A stretch of 64,000 bases of DNA from Candidatus Saccharicenans sp. (lineage in GTDB: Bacteria; Acidobacteriota; Aminicenantia; Aminicenantales; Saccharicenantaceae). Below are positions 43,509 to 53,441 of this stretch, piece after piece. The notes under the pieces were generated by a model. The model was given only the letters and a program-made list of their open reading frames with translations. It searched no databases and had not been told where the DNA came from. Position numbers and translations under genes: made by a program. The stretch covers positions 88,232 to 152,231 of the forward strand of contig JAGOPD010000001.1 of assembly GCA_017992175.1 (NCBI GenBank), in the 5' to 3' direction. How positions within the stretch are numbered: the stretch's first letter is position 1; each line of letters starts with the position of its first letter.

Positions 43509-44477
43509 TTACCGGCAGGATTCATATTTTTTGCTTCTGGAGCTGGTTAGAGCCTTCCCCTGGTCAAGTTGATGCCTGGCCCAGGCCGCCGCCCCCATCA
43601 ATCCGGCATCGTTGCCGAGGCTGGCTTTCTCAATCCGGCAAAGGGCAAAACTGACCTCAATCGATCTTTTTTTAGCTTCGGCTATGGCTGGAGAGAGTAG
43701 CCAGCGGCCGGAGTCCATTACCCCGCCGCCGATGATTATTTTTTCTGGATTTAATAAATTGATGACAATGCTCAGCCCTATTCCCAAAAAGTAGCCGCAG
43801 CGCTCAAAGCTTTTTCTGGCAGCTTCATCACCGCTCTTAGCCCGCAGATAAACGTCTTTGGCCGTCAGCTGCTCCCGTCTTTTCCCCGAGAAATTCAGGT
43901 AATTTCTAACGAGAGCAGGGGCTGAGACTTCTGTTTCAAGGCAACCAGTATTGCCGCAATTGCAGAGCAGTCCCTCCGGATTGACGGTGATGTGACCAAG
44001 TTCTCCGGCGAAGCCGCCACGTCCCTGCCACAATTCGCCTTCCAGGATCAAACCGGAACCTACTCCGGTGCCAACTGTCAGAAAAACCAGGCTCTGAACC
44101 CGCTGCCCGCGGCCAAACATATATTCTCCAAAAGCAGCCAGATTGGCATCGTTATGAATAAAAAAGGGAACAGGGGTAATCTTTTTTAATTGAGGCACTA
44201 AGGGAAAATTGTTGAGAGTCTGATAATTAGGGGAATAAAGTATTCTCTTTTTTGTCAGGCTATAAAAGCCGGCAAAACCAAAACCTGCCGCCTTAAGTTT
44301 CCGGCCAAACCGCTGCTCCAGTTCTTCCACGATTGAGCCGATAAGGGTCATGAGCCCGGTAATATCAGGCGGGGAAGGCGCTTTATCTTTGAAGACCAGC
44401 TGGCCGCTGGCCGCGATCACTCCGTATTTTAGCTGGGTACCCCCTAAATCAAACCCTGCATAGTAGCTACCGGACAT
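43509..44477 (-). CDS. ROK-family sugar kinase (glucokinase-like)
   Basis: The 322-residue protein has the ROK phosphate-loop FDLGGTQLKYGV (residues 9-20), VGTGVGSGLILEG (near 120-132), the zinc-binding GHITVNPEGLLCNCGNTGCLE signature (His and three Cys), and IIIGGGVMDSG near residue 245. It has no N-terminal DNA-binding domain, so it is a kinase rather than a repressor. Glucose is the likeliest substrate by family but other hexoses are possible. It lies 26 nt after tatA on the same strand and is probably co-transcribed with it. Confidence 0.9.
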   Translation of the reverse strand: MSGSYYAGFDLGGTQLKYGVIAASGQLVFKDKAPSPPDITGLMTLIGSIVEELEQRFGRKLKAAGFGFAGFYSLTKKRILYSPNYQTLNNFPLVPQLKKITPVPFFIHNDANLAAFGEYMFGRGQRVQSLVFLTVGTGVGSGLILEGELWQGRGGFAGELGHITVNPEGLLCNCGNTGCLETEVSAPALVRNYLNFSGKRREQLTAKDVYLRAKSGDEAARKSFERCGYFLGIGLSIVINLLNPEKIIIGGGVMDSGRWLLSPAIAEAKKRSIEVSFALCRIEKASLGNDAGLMGAAAWARHQLDQGKALTSSRSKKYESCR

Positions 44478-44503
44478 GATCTAAATCTAAAATCGGGCAG
44501 GCT

Positions 44504-44704
44504 TCAATTGGCGGCAGGAGGATTGGGAGTGGTCGGAGGATTACTGGAATTATTTTCTTCTTTATGGCTGCTGACTGATCTTTTGAAATTTTTTATTCCT
44601 TCGCCTAAGGATTTTCCCAGTTCGGGCAGTCTTCTGGCTCCAAAAATGACGATGACAATCAGCAGGATTATTAGTAGTTCAGGGGCTCCTAAAGAACCAA
44701 ACAT
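44504..44704 (-). CDS. tatA: Sec-independent protein translocase TatA/TatE
   Basis: The 66-residue protein has the TatA pattern: a short N-terminal region, one membrane helix ([20 protein letters not shown]) with the typical [21 protein letters not shown] amphipathic helix, and a polar Asn/Pro tail. It forms the pore-like part of the twin-arginine pathway, which exports folded proteins such as Fe-S enzymes. TatC is not in the window. It starts behind GGAGG and a TTGACA promoter. Confidence 0.95.
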   Translation of the reverse strand: MFGSLGAPELLIILLIVIVIFGARRLPELGKSLGEGIKNFKRSVSSHKEENNSSNPPTTPNPPAAN

Positions 44705-44759
44705 AAAGGCCTCCTTCCGGAGAATGGTCAGAGCTACTTTTTTCTCCGTTTTCAGCTAA

Positions 44760-44788
44760 AAAATACTATTCACCCGGGTAAATGTCAA
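44760..44788 (-). promoter_or_regulatory. tatA promoter
   Basis: On the minus strand TTGACA (44788-44783) and TATTTT (44765-44760) are spaced 17 bp, 55 nt before the tatA start. Confidence 0.6.
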
Positions 44789-44830
44789 GTGAAAGAAAAA
44801 GAGAGAAGGAAGCAAAACAGCCGGTGCTCG

Positions 44831-44859
44831 TTGTCAGCTGCCTGATTTTAGACTAAAAT
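44831..44859 (+). promoter_or_regulatory. lepA promoter
   Basis: TTGTCA (44831-44836) and TAAAAT (44854-44859) are spaced 17 bp, 78 nt upstream of the lepA start and divergent from the tatA promoter. Confidence 0.6.
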
Positions 44860-44937
44860 TAATGAGCAGTTGGAGATATGTTGAGCCAGCCCCGGGTCTG
44901 ACCGGCAATAACCTGGTCTCGATAAGTGTGAGAAATC

Positions 44938-46731
44938 ATGCAGAAAAATATACGCAATTTTGCCATCATCGCTCATGTTGACCATGGGAAAAGCACCTTA
45001 GCTGACCGCTTTATCGAAGTAACCGGAGCCCTGTCAACGCGGGAACTAAGAGAACAGGTGCTTGACACTATGGATATTGAGCGCGAGCGCGGCATCACCA
45101 TCAAAGCTCAAACTGCCAGACTCAAATATCGCAGCCGTTCCGGCCAGGAATATATCCTGAACATGATTGATACGCCTGGACACGTTGATTTTTCCTACGA
45201 AGTTTCAAGGAGCCTGGCTGCTTGCGAGGGAGCTGTCCTGGTCATTGATGTTTCTCAGGGAGTTGAAGCTCAAACCTTAGCTAACGCTTATCTGGCCATT
45301 CAAAATGACCTGGTTATCATTCCGGTCATGAACAAAATAGATCTCCCCCAGATTGACCTGGACATGGCCCTGGAGCAGCTGGAACATATTGTCGGACTGA
45401 AAAGTGAAGAGGCTCTTCTGGTCTCGGCTAAAAAGGGCACCGGCATTGAAGAAGTCTTGGAAAGAATTGTGGAAAAAATTCCGGCGCCTAAGGGCCAGGT
45501 GGAAGCGCCGCTAAAAGCTTTACTTTTTGATTCCTGGTTCGATCCTTACCGCGGAGTGGTCGTTCTGGTCAGAATAGTTGATGGACGGCTGCGAACGGGT
45601 GACCGGATCAGACTGATGTCTAACGGGGCGGAGTATTTAGCTGAAGAAATAGGTTATCTTACCCCCAAGCCGGTGAAAGTCGGAGCCCTGGAAACAGGCG
45701 AGGTTGGTTATCTTATTGCCGGCATAAAAAATCTGGCCCATGCCCGGATTGGGGAAACCATTACCCTGGTCAGCCAGCCTGCTTCTGAAGCCCTGCCCGG
45801 CTTTAAGGAAGCCAAGCCGATGGTTTTCTGCGGTCTTTACCCGGCTGGTGAAAGTAATATTGATGAGTTACGCGATGCTCTGGAAAAGTTGAAACTCAAC
45901 GATGCTTCCTTGCATTTTGAGCCGGAACATTCGCCAGCCCTTGGTTTTGGCTTCCGCGCTGGTTTTCTGGGGCTTCTTCATCGCGAGATTATTCAGGAAA
46001 GGCTTGAGCGGGAATTTAGCCTTAATCTGATTACCACTGCCCCGAGTGTCAGCTACCGGGTGGTCAAAACCGACGGTCAGGTTCTGGAGATCCACAACCC
46101 TTCCGAGCTGCCCGAACCTCAATTTATAGAGCGGATTGAAGAACCGATCATTGAAGCCTTGATTTTGACGCCCGATCGTTACTTAGGGCCTTTGCTCCAG
46201 CTCCTGGATGATCGCCGCGGCCAGCAGAAAAAAATGGAATACCTGTCGACCAGCCGGGTTCTGCTTGATTATTTGATACCACTCAATGAAGTGGTCTTTG
46301 ATTTTTACAATCAGCTTAAATCACTTTCGCAGGGTTATGCTTCAATGGATTATGAACTGGCTGGCTACCGGGAAGAGCCGCTGGTCAAGCTCGATATTCT
46401 GGTCAATTATGAAGAGGTTGATGCCCTGTCGGTTATTGTTCATAAAGATAAAGCTTATTATGTCGGCCGGGCGCTGGTTGATAAGCTCAGGCGGACCATA
46501 CCGCGACAGCAGTTTGAAGTGGTCATCCAAGCCGCGGTGGGGAAAAGAGTCATTGCCCGCGAAACTATTAAGCCTTTTAGAAAAGATGTTCTGGCTAAAC
46601 TCTATGGCGGCGATTATACCCGGAAGATGAAAGTCCTGGAAAAACAAAAAGAGGGCAAAAAAAGAATGAAAAGAGTCGGGCGGGTTGATATTCCGCAGGA
46701 AGCTTTTCTGGCCATTCTCGAAGTCAAATAA
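44938..46731 (+). CDS. lepA: Elongation factor 4 (LepA)
   Basis: The 597-residue protein is a full-length EF-4. The GTPase domain shows [14 protein letters not shown] (residues 12-25), DTPGHVDF (near 80) and NKIDLP; the LepA-specific C-terminal region, with [24 protein letters not shown], is intact. It acts on translating ribosomes. A weak GTGAG site precedes ATG 44938. Nothing is unusual in length or motifs. Confidence 0.98.
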   Translation: MQKNIRNFAIIAHVDHGKSTLADRFIEVTGALSTRELREQVLDTMDIERERGITIKAQTARLKYRSRSGQEYILNMIDTPGHVDFSYEVSRSLAACEGAVLVIDVSQGVEAQTLANAYLAIQNDLVIIPVMNKIDLPQIDLDMALEQLEHIVGLKSEEALLVSAKKGTGIEEVLERIVEKIPAPKGQVEAPLKALLFDSWFDPYRGVVVLVRIVDGRLRTGDRIRLMSNGAEYLAEEIGYLTPKPVKVGALETGEVGYLIAGIKNLAHARIGETITLVSQPASEALPGFKEAKPMVFCGLYPAGESNIDELRDALEKLKLNDASLHFEPEHSPALGFGFRAGFLGLLHREIIQERLEREFSLNLITTAPSVSYRVVKTDGQVLEIHNPSELPEPQFIERIEEPIIEALILTPDRYLGPLLQLLDDRRGQQKKMEYLSTSRVLLDYLIPLNEVVFDFYNQLKSLSQGYASMDYELAGYREEPLVKLDILVNYEEVDALSVIVHKDKAYYVGRALVDKLRRTIPRQQFEVVIQAAVGKRVIARETIKPFRKDVLAKLYGGDYTRKMKVLEKQKEGKKRMKRVGRVDIPQEAFLAILEVK

Positions 46732-46842
46732 TCTTTTAAATCCAGTCTGATTTTAGTTTATAATAGTCACCAGAATTTTAAACCGGATGGTCCGGTTATT
46801 GGGTCTGACTGAGTAAAGTTCGGAAAGAAAGTGAGGGGGATA

Positions 46843-47433
46843 ATGGCTGGAAAAAAACTTGAGACTTTTTTAGAACAGGCAGCCGCAGTGGCCCAGGATT
46901 TTTTCCCGGCCGGTTCCCCGGTTCTGATTCCGATTCTCTATTCATCTATCGTCTGGGCAGTAAAAAGAAAGGGAGACTTAGAAACTGAAGTTTCCGGCCT
47001 CAAACTCTGGCTTGAGCCCGAAATTGTAAATAACAAGCCTGATGAATTTATCCTTGATTTCTTTAAAGGTGACCAGGCCTTAGCTGAAACTTTTAATTTA
47101 GAGCTTAAGAACGGCGAGATAAAATCTCTCCGCCAGGCTTTCAGGGCTCTTTATCCGGTTAAGGGATTAGAAGAACCATTTCTTCAAAGCCTTTTTTCTG
47201 AAGAGCTAACCAAAGGAGATTATCGCCAGATTGCCGCTCAATTTGACCGCCGGTTAAGGCTGGCCTTAGATGAAATAAAAGCAGCGGGAGACCGGCCGGA
47301 GTGGTGGCCAGCCCTGAAAAAAATAGGCGAAAACTTTTTGAGCCTGGGCTGGGCTTTGACGGCTGAACCAGAGTTAAGAGCCAGGCTTAAGGCCAGTCTG
47401 GAAAAAAATAAGCAGACGGAGGATGAGGAATGA
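46843..47433 (+). CDS. Conserved-looking hypothetical protein, 196 aa
   Basis: I do not recognise a family. The start is ATG 46843 behind GTGAGGGGG; an upstream in-frame GTG at 46831 is part of that site. A short hydrophobic stretch (PAGSPVLIPILYSSIVWAVKRKG, beginning near residue 22) may be a membrane-associated helix. The rest is charged and helical, with EWWPALKKIGENFLSLGWAL near the end. A TATAAT sits at 46759-46764. It is coupled to the following TPR lipoprotein by an ATGA overlap, so the two probably work together. Confidence 0.8.
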   Translation: MAGKKLETFLEQAAAVAQDFFPAGSPVLIPILYSSIVWAVKRKGDLETEVSGLKLWLEPEIVNNKPDEFILDFFKGDQALAETFNLELKNGEIKSLRQAFRALYPVKGLEEPFLQSLFSEELTKGDYRQIAAQFDRRLRLALDEIKAAGDRPEWWPALKKIGENFLSLGWALTAEPELRARLKASLEKNKQTEDEE

Positions 47434-48338
47434 AGAAGCCGGACTCTGGTAGATGCAACAATAAGCTCAGGCTGAGTAGCCTCGCCGGCGGCGGTTCGGG
47501 CCTGAAACTGGTAGTTGTTTTTTTCGCCTTGATTTTTTTAATCGGCTGCGCCTCCTCATCTCTTCTTAAAGCTAAGACAGATTATCTTCAAGCCGAAAGA
47601 CTCCAGCGATCACTTCGCCAGGAAGAAGCAGTGGCCGCCTATCAAAAGACCAGACAGGAAATTTCAGCCACCATCAGCCGGAAGCCAAGCGGCGAAGCTT
47701 ATCTTCTCAAAGGGCTGACCGAGGTTAATTTAGATCTCTGGGAAGAAGCTGAAAGTTCATTCCGTCTGGCTGCCTCGCTTGGTGAGGATAAAGCTCAAGC
47801 CTGGGCAGAAGAGCTCAGGCTTTTTGGGCTGGCCCGGTCCTTTGAAGCTCAGGGCTGGGCTGAAACCTCGGTCAGGCTTTATGGTGTTCTGGCTGAGAAA
47901 GGGAAATACCAGCCAGTGGTGAGAGCGGCAGTTGGCCGGCTGGTTGATTTGAGACTTAAAGCCTTAGTTGATTTTTCTGAGCCCTTAGAGGCTGCTCAAA
48001 AAGAAAAAAACAAAATCCTGGCTGAAGCCTTAAAAATAGTCGAGCGGGCGGTCGAACAGGAACCAGCCTGCGGCTATTATCATTATCTTTTAGCCCAGGT
48101 TCTAGCCCATCAGAAAGATTATAATCAGAGCCTGGAAGAAGCGGTCATGGCTAAGGAATTGGGACTGCCATCAGAAGAAATCTGGCGGGATAACGACCTC
48201 CAGGTTATATTCTGTTATGAGCAGCTGGAAAAAAACCTTCAGCCAGGGGAACTGGCCGCTTTCCGGGCAAGATATCATAGCTGGATTAAAAAGTGGAAGT
48301 GGCCCGATGAAACCACTCCTGACTGGAAAAGGAGTTAA
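47430..48338 (+). CDS. TPR-like lipoprotein
   Basis: The 302-residue protein has an unusually long N-terminal region of about 26 residues before a hydrophobic segment and a lipobox, FLIGCASSS (Cys near residue 40). The mature part is made of helical repeats resembling TPRs, for example ADYLQAERLQRSLRQEEAVAAYQK-like and LTEVNLDLWEEAESSFRLAASLG. It is probably anchored to a membrane facing the periplasm. An internal start closer to the lipobox is possible. The gene overlaps the preceding one by 4 bp and mtnA follows after 2 nt. Confidence 0.8.
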   Translation: MKKPDSGRCNNKLRLSSLAGGGSGLKLVVVFFALIFLIGCASSSLLKAKTDYLQAERLQRSLRQEEAVAAYQKTRQEISATISRKPSGEAYLLKGLTEVNLDLWEEAESSFRLAASLGEDKAQAWAEELRLFGLARSFEAQGWAETSVRLYGVLAEKGKYQPVVRAAVGRLVDLRLKALVDFSEPLEAAQKEKNKILAEALKIVERAVEQEPACGYYHYLLAQVLAHQKDYNQSLEEAVMAKELGLPSEEIWRDNDLQVIFCYEQLEKNLQPGELAAFRARYHSWIKKWKWPDETTPDWKRS

Positions 48339-48340
48339 CC

Positions 48341-49372
48341 ATGCTGCCGACTATCGCCTGGGAAAATGAAGCGGTGGTGATGATTGACCAGAGGCAACTG
48401 CCTCAAAAAGAAGTCTATGTCCGGTTAAAGTCAGTCGAACAGGTGGCCCGGGCCATTGAGAATATGACTATCAGAGGGGCCCCGGCCATAGGCTTAGCGG
48501 CTGCTTATGGTCTGGCTCTGGCCGTTCGTCAGGCCAGAGCCGGAAAAAACCTCAGCCGGGCTTTCGAGAAGGCTTATGAGCGGCTGTGGCGAACACGTCC
48601 AACTGCCCGGAATCTCTTCTGGGCACTCGACAGAATGAAGACGGTCTTTGAGAAAAACCAGAAGCAGGACCTGGAGGCTTTAAAAGAGATTATGGTGGCT
48701 GAAGCCCGGCAAATGGATGAAGAGGATCTGGCCATGAATATGAAAATTGGCGAGTATGGCCAGAAACTAATCTCCAGTGGTGACACTATCCTGACCCATT
48801 GTAATGCCGGTGGTCTGGCCACTGCCGGCTATGGCACGGCCCTGGGGGTTATCCGGGCGGCAGTGGCCCGGGGAAAGAAAATAAAAGTTCTGGCTGACGA
48901 GACCAGACCGTTGCTCCAGGGCGCCCGCCTGACCTGCTGGGAACTCGAGCGGGCAGGGATTCCGGTCACTCTCATCACCGACAATATGGCTGGCTATCTG
49001 ATGAAAAAAGGTGAAATCTCTTTAATCGTAGTTGGGGCGGACCGGATCGCTCTTAATGGTGACGTGGCTAATAAAATCGGAACCTATTCAGTGGCGGTTT
49101 TAGCCAGGGAGCACCATCTTCCTTTTTACGTAGCTGCCCCGCTCAGCACCTTTGATTTCTCGCTAAAGACCGGAGCTGTAATCCCGATTGAAGAAAGACA
49201 GCCGGATGAGGTCAGAAAAATAGGTGGCAAGCTGATTACGGTGGCTGATCTCCCGGTCAGAAATCCGGCTTTTGATGTTACCCCGGCCGGGCTGATTTCA
49301 GCTATTATTACTGAGCGCAGCGTCCTCAGACCGCCTTTTGGCCCGGCCATAAGAAAATTGGCCAGGAAATGA
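48341..49372 (+). CDS. mtnA: S-methyl-5-thioribose-1-phosphate isomerase
   Basis: The 343-residue protein is a full-length MtnA of the eIF2B-like family: MTIRGAPAIGLAAAYGLALA (near residues 45-64), THCNAGGLATAGYGTALGVIRAA with catalytic Cys (near 148), and VGADRIALNGDVANKIGTY with catalytic Asp (near 230). It isomerises methylthioribose-1-phosphate in methionine salvage. Members of this family can also act on ribose-1,5-bisphosphate-like substrates. No other salvage gene is adjacent. The start follows an AAAGGAG site. Confidence 0.95.
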   Translation: MLPTIAWENEAVVMIDQRQLPQKEVYVRLKSVEQVARAIENMTIRGAPAIGLAAAYGLALAVRQARAGKNLSRAFEKAYERLWRTRPTARNLFWALDRMKTVFEKNQKQDLEALKEIMVAEARQMDEEDLAMNMKIGEYGQKLISSGDTILTHCNAGGLATAGYGTALGVIRAAVARGKKIKVLADETRPLLQGARLTCWELERAGIPVTLITDNMAGYLMKKGEISLIVVGADRIALNGDVANKIGTYSVAVLAREHHLPFYVAAPLSTFDFSLKTGAVIPIEERQPDEVRKIGGKLITVADLPVRNPAFDVTPAGLISAIITERSVLRPPFGPAIRKLARK

Positions 49373-49436
49373 TAACTTTGAGCTAAAATATTGAGGTCAA
49401 TAGATATTTAGATCGGTGGCTTTTCAGGAGAAATAA

Positions 49437-50453
49437 ATGGTCGAAAAGAGTGAGGCTAAGTGGCTGCTGGCCATTGAGACCTCCTGCGATGAAACCTCGG
49501 CGGCTGTTCTTGACCGGGGCCAAATCAGAAGCAATGTCATTTTATCCCAGGATGAGCTTCATTCCCCCTATGGCGGGGTTGTCCCTGAGCTGGCTTCTCG
49601 CCAGCATCTTAAATCAATAGATTATATTGTGAGCGAAAGCCTGAAGAGAGCCGGGGTCGGCCTGCCGGATATAGATATTTATGCGGTGACCCAGGGGCCG
49701 GGGTTGATCGGTTCGCTTCTCGTTGGACTGACTTTTAGCAAAGGGCTGGCCTATTATTTTAAGAAACCCCTAATCGGCATTGACCATCTGGAGGCTCATC
49801 TTGAAGCGGCCTTTGTTGAAAACCCTGAGATCGAGTTTCCGGTTCTGGCTTTGCTGGTCTCCGGTGGTCATACTTCTCTTTATTTTCTGGAAAAGCCATT
49901 GAGTTACCGGCTGCTGGGTAAAACCAGGGATGATGCTGCCGGCGAATGTCTGGATAAGATTGCCAAATTTCTTGACCTGGGGTATCCGGGCGGTCCAATC
50001 ATTGAACAGTTAGCCAGAAATGGCAATAGCCAGCGTTTTCATTTCTCACTGCCGAGGATGAAAAAACCAGGCTATGATTTTAGTTTTTCGGGCCTGAAGA
50101 CGGCCGCCCTCAGAATCATCCGGGAAAGCAATCTGGACAGGCATCACCCGGCTCTGAGTGATTTTCTGGCCAGCTTTGAGGAAACCGTGGCCAGGAGCCT
50201 GCTCGAACAGGTGAGCCGGGCGCGCCTTGAGTTTCAACCTGCTTCTCTAATCCTGGGCGGCGGGGTGGCCCGCAACCAGAGGCTTAGAACCAGGTTCAGC
50301 CAGCTGGCTGCCGGGAACAATTTGCCGGCCTATGTTCCTTCGCCGCGGCTTTGCACCGACAATGCCGGCATGGTTGGAGCCCTGGCCTGGAAGAAATATG
50401 TAAGGGGAGAAGCTATCGAGCTTGATCTTGAGCTTGATGCTTATCCCAGATAA
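49437..50453 (+). CDS. tsaD: tRNA N6-threonylcarbamoyladenosine transferase TsaD
   Basis: The 338-residue protein has the Kae1/TsaD signatures: AIETSCDETSAAVLD (residues 11-25), IDHLEAHLEAAF with the metal-binding HxxxH (near 113), LALLVSGGHT, and LGGGVARNQRLR near residue 275. It transfers threonylcarbamoyl to A37 of ANN-decoding tRNAs. An AGGAG site precedes ATG 49437. TsaB and TsaE are not seen in the window. Confidence 0.97.
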   Translation: MVEKSEAKWLLAIETSCDETSAAVLDRGQIRSNVILSQDELHSPYGGVVPELASRQHLKSIDYIVSESLKRAGVGLPDIDIYAVTQGPGLIGSLLVGLTFSKGLAYYFKKPLIGIDHLEAHLEAAFVENPEIEFPVLALLVSGGHTSLYFLEKPLSYRLLGKTRDDAAGECLDKIAKFLDLGYPGGPIIEQLARNGNSQRFHFSLPRMKKPGYDFSFSGLKTAALRIIRESNLDRHHPALSDFLASFEETVARSLLEQVSRARLEFQPASLILGGGVARNQRLRTRFSQLAAGNNLPAYVPSPRLCTDNAGMVGALAWKKYVRGEAIELDLELDAYPR

Positions 50454-50680
50454 GCCGGGTCTGGCCGGGCTTAGCGGCCATCTCGAACTGAGAAAGGCTG
50501 AAGGTTATTTTCGTTATTATTTATTATTGATAATGAATTTTTTTCCGGCGGAACGTAATATGATATGTATATTAACCGGAGTTTGAATAATTATGGCATT
50601 TGCTTTAACAAGCAGGCTTTTGTTAAACTTAACTTAAATTTAAGATGGAAATTTCAAGGGAACTGACGAGGAGGAAAGTG

Positions 50681-52261
50681 GTGAAAATAAAATCAGTCCT
50701 GGCTAAATTAATAATTCCGGTCATTTTATTTTCGTGGCTGGCCCTGGCGGTAGCTGCTCAGGAAAGCAGCTCTCAGGAAATATCCTTAGGACTGGAAGAG
50801 GCCATTTTCCGGGCCTTGAAGCAAAATTTAAATCTGGTGGCTGAAGTCTATTCGACCGAACTGAGCAGCCAGTCAGTTTCTAAGGCTAAAGAAATTTATT
50901 ATCCCCAGCTCGATTTTAGCTACGGAGCTGACCGCAACGAACAACCTTCAACCTGGTGGATTCAGAGTGCCGGCCTCTATACGACCAAAACCAAATCCTA
51001 TCAGGGAATTATCTCCCAGAACATTCCCCTGGGTGGAAAGTTATCCATCAACCTGTCTAATTTTAATTATAATACCAACCAGCGGGGCCAGCTGTTTAAT
51101 CCTTATTATCAAACCGAGTTGAGCTTTAATGTCCAACAGCCGCTGCTCAAAAACTTTGGGCCGAAAATAGCCAGGAAAGAAATAATCATCGCCCGTCAGA
51201 ATTATTCTATTTCTGAAGCCCAGTTGAAAAGCCAGGTTCTGGAGACGATTTACCGGGTGGAGGATGCTTATTGGAATCTGGTTCTGGCTCAGGAAAATCT
51301 TAAAGTCAGGCAACAGTCTTTGCAGCTGGCCCGGGATGAACTGGCCAAGACTTCCAAGGAAATTGAAGTTGGACAGCAGGCAGCTATTGAAATTTTGAAT
51401 GTTCAGGCAACAGTCTCTCAGCGGGAAGCAGACATCGTCCAGGCCGAAGCTGACGTCCGGATCGCAGAAAACCGGCTGAAAGTGGTTTTAAACCTGGCCA
51501 GTGGCCAAGAGCTTCAATCGGTCAAAATAAATCTGATGGATAAACCGGAATTTAAACCGGTTAAAATCAGTCTGGAAGAAGCCGCTCAAACCGCCCTGGC
51601 TAACCGGCCTGACCTGCAGGTTAGTAATCTGACTATTGACAACAAGAGGTTTAATCTGGAAGTGGCCAGGAATCAACTCCTGCCCCAGCTCGATTTGAAT
51701 TTTTCTTACCGCAGCCCCGGTATTTCTGGTGATTATCTCCTATATCAGGATAATAATCCCTTTGGCGGGATAGTCATAGGTAAGATTCCGGGCAGCAGCT
51801 GGAATTCTTTTAAAGATGCCATGAAATTTCTTTATAACAACTGGTCTTTGAATTTTACTCTGACCATCCCGGTGGCTGATCTGGTCAGCCGGTCAAATTA
51901 TGCTGTGGCTCAGACTGAACTGTCTCAGTCGCTGGCCAAACAGAAAGCCCTGGAACAGCAGGTCTTGCTGGAGGTCAGTGAAGCAGTCAACAATATTGCC
52001 ACCTATGCCAAGAGTGTTGAGGCCTACCGGGTGGCCAGGGAGTTTGCTGAAAAAAATCTGGAAGCCGAAAATAGAAAACTGGCTGTTGGCCTAAGCAGCA
52101 ACTATTTTGTTCTGGAAGCTCAGGATAGACTGGCCACGGCCCGCTCGAATGAACTCAGAGCCCTGGTCAACTATAATCTGGCTCTGGCCAATCTGGAAAA
52201 AGTCCTGGGCACCAGCCTGGTCAACCGGAATATTAATCTGGCCCAGGTCGGGCAAAAATAA
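50681..52261 (+). CDS. TolC-family outer-membrane protein
   Basis: I use GTG 50681 (526 residues), 6 nt after GAGGAGG (50668-50674); an ATG at 50645 lacks a site. After a signal peptide ending near LAVAAQ, two TolC-type repeats are visible: ISLGLEEAIFRALKQNLNLV and its partner ISLEEAAQTALANRPDLQVS, with beta-barrel insertions rich in aromatic residues and long coiled coils. It is about 75 residues longer than the TolC-like protein at 28.2 kb and is not next to a pump, so it may serve a transporter encoded elsewhere. Confidence 0.9.
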   Translation: MKIKSVLAKLIIPVILFSWLALAVAAQESSSQEISLGLEEAIFRALKQNLNLVAEVYSTELSSQSVSKAKEIYYPQLDFSYGADRNEQPSTWWIQSAGLYTTKTKSYQGIISQNIPLGGKLSINLSNFNYNTNQRGQLFNPYYQTELSFNVQQPLLKNFGPKIARKEIIIARQNYSISEAQLKSQVLETIYRVEDAYWNLVLAQENLKVRQQSLQLARDELAKTSKEIEVGQQAAIEILNVQATVSQREADIVQAEADVRIAENRLKVVLNLASGQELQSVKINLMDKPEFKPVKISLEEAAQTALANRPDLQVSNLTIDNKRFNLEVARNQLLPQLDLNFSYRSPGISGDYLLYQDNNPFGGIVIGKIPGSSWNSFKDAMKFLYNNWSLNFTLTIPVADLVSRSNYAVAQTELSQSLAKQKALEQQVLLEVSEAVNNIATYAKSVEAYRVAREFAEKNLEAENRKLAVGLSSNYFVLEAQDRLATARSNELRALVNYNLALANLEKVLGTSLVNRNINLAQVGQK

Positions 52262-52328
52262 TAGCCGGAGAGGCCTGGATTTTTTTTGAGCTATAAGCCG
52301 AAGATAAAAGTCTGAAGAGGAGAAGAGT

Positions 52329-53441
52329 TTGGCGATCATACTGGCGGCGGCTGACCCGCAGGAAGAACTTCAGTTAAAACATCTGTTCTTTATTGGTCAG
52401 GAACTAAAAAGAAGAGGTTATCCATTTTACTTTCTGACCAATCCCGGAAATAAATTATCTTCACAGGCCAAGTTAGCCGGCTTCCAGGTTCAAAATTTCA
52501 AGCTGGAAGGCACCAGCAGCTGGCTGACCAACTGGAAACTATCCAGAAAAATGAAAAAGAGTGGAGCCAGCCTTATCCATTTTTTTGATAAAGAAGCTTT
52601 TAGTTCTGGGCTGAAAGCCAGCCAGAAGGCCGAGATTAATCTCAAGCTGGCTTCGGTTAAAACTGACTGGCTAAAAGAAATCAGTGCCGGCAGTCTTAAG
52701 CAGGTTGATTCATTAATTTGCCAGACCGAAGAGAGCAAGCGCCGGTGGCTGAAGAGCGAGCCGGGAGTCAAGACTATAGAAGTCATTCCGCCTGGACTTG
52801 ATTTTTCTAAATATCAGAATAAGCAGAAAAAAATTTTTCTCAAAGAGGAATTAGGATTAAAAGACGATGATTTTCTGGCCGGGCTACTAACTCCGCTTGA
52901 GGATTTAAAGCTTCTCAGGGAGCAGCTCGAAGCCCTGAAAATTTTAAACGACCAGGCTCCCAGGCTTAAAGTTATTGTTTTCGGCCAGGGCAGCCTTCAT
53001 CTGGAACAACTGCGGCATGAGCAGCCGCTCGACATTGCCAACCTTTATTTTTACCTGGGGTTTGAGGAGAGAAAAGCCGACGTCCTGGCTTCACTCGATT
53101 TGCTGGTTTTTGGCTCTTTTTCTTTACCTCAGGATTATTTGCTGGAGGCTATGGCTTCGAGAGTGCCCGTGGTTGGCGTCATGACCGCCGGCATGACCGA
53201 GCTTATAATCAACAGAGAAACTGGTTTTCTGGTGCCACCCAATGATCCCCAGGCTCTGGCTCAGGCTATTCTCAAAATTTATCTGGATCGCGGTCTGGCC
53301 CACGAACTGGCTCAACAGGCTTATAATCTTGTCTTTAATAAACATTCTGGCGAGGCCATGGCCGAAAAGGTCGTTAATCATTATGAATTTCTGGCCTTGC
53401 AGAAAGGAGTTAAGCTTGGCCGGGAAGGTCATCATACGTAA
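52329..53441 (+). CDS. GT-B glycosyltransferase (GT4-like)
   Basis: The 370-residue protein starts at TTG 52329 behind AGGAGAAG. The first half is a divergent acceptor domain. The second half has the GT4 features: VIPPGLDFSKY (near residue 155), a VIVFGQGSLH strand, and the donor-binding YLLEAMASRVPVVGVMTAGMTELI stretch with both Glu residues. It transfers a sugar from an activated donor to an unknown acceptor, probably in the envelope. Its end overlaps the following GNAT gene by 26 bp. Confidence 0.87.
   Translation: MAIILAAADPQEELQLKHLFFIGQELKRRGYPFYFLTNPGNKLSSQAKLAGFQVQNFKLEGTSSWLTNWKLSRKMKKSGASLIHFFDKEAFSSGLKASQKAEINLKLASVKTDWLKEISAGSLKQVDSLICQTEESKRRWLKSEPGVKTIEVIPPGLDFSKYQNKQKKIFLKEELGLKDDDFLAGLLTPLEDLKLLREQLEALKILNDQAPRLKVIVFGQGSLHLEQLRHEQPLDIANLYFYLGFEERKADVLASLDLLVFGSFSLPQDYLLEAMASRVPVVGVMTAGMTELIINRETGFLVPPNDPQALAQAILKIYLDRGLAHELAQQAYNLVFNKHSGEAMAEKVVNHYEFLALQKGVKLGREGHHT

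Noticed and set aside
53242..53415. N-terminal extension of the GNAT frame
   Set aside because: It reads through the glycosyltransferase gene in another frame; TTG 53416 has a proper site.
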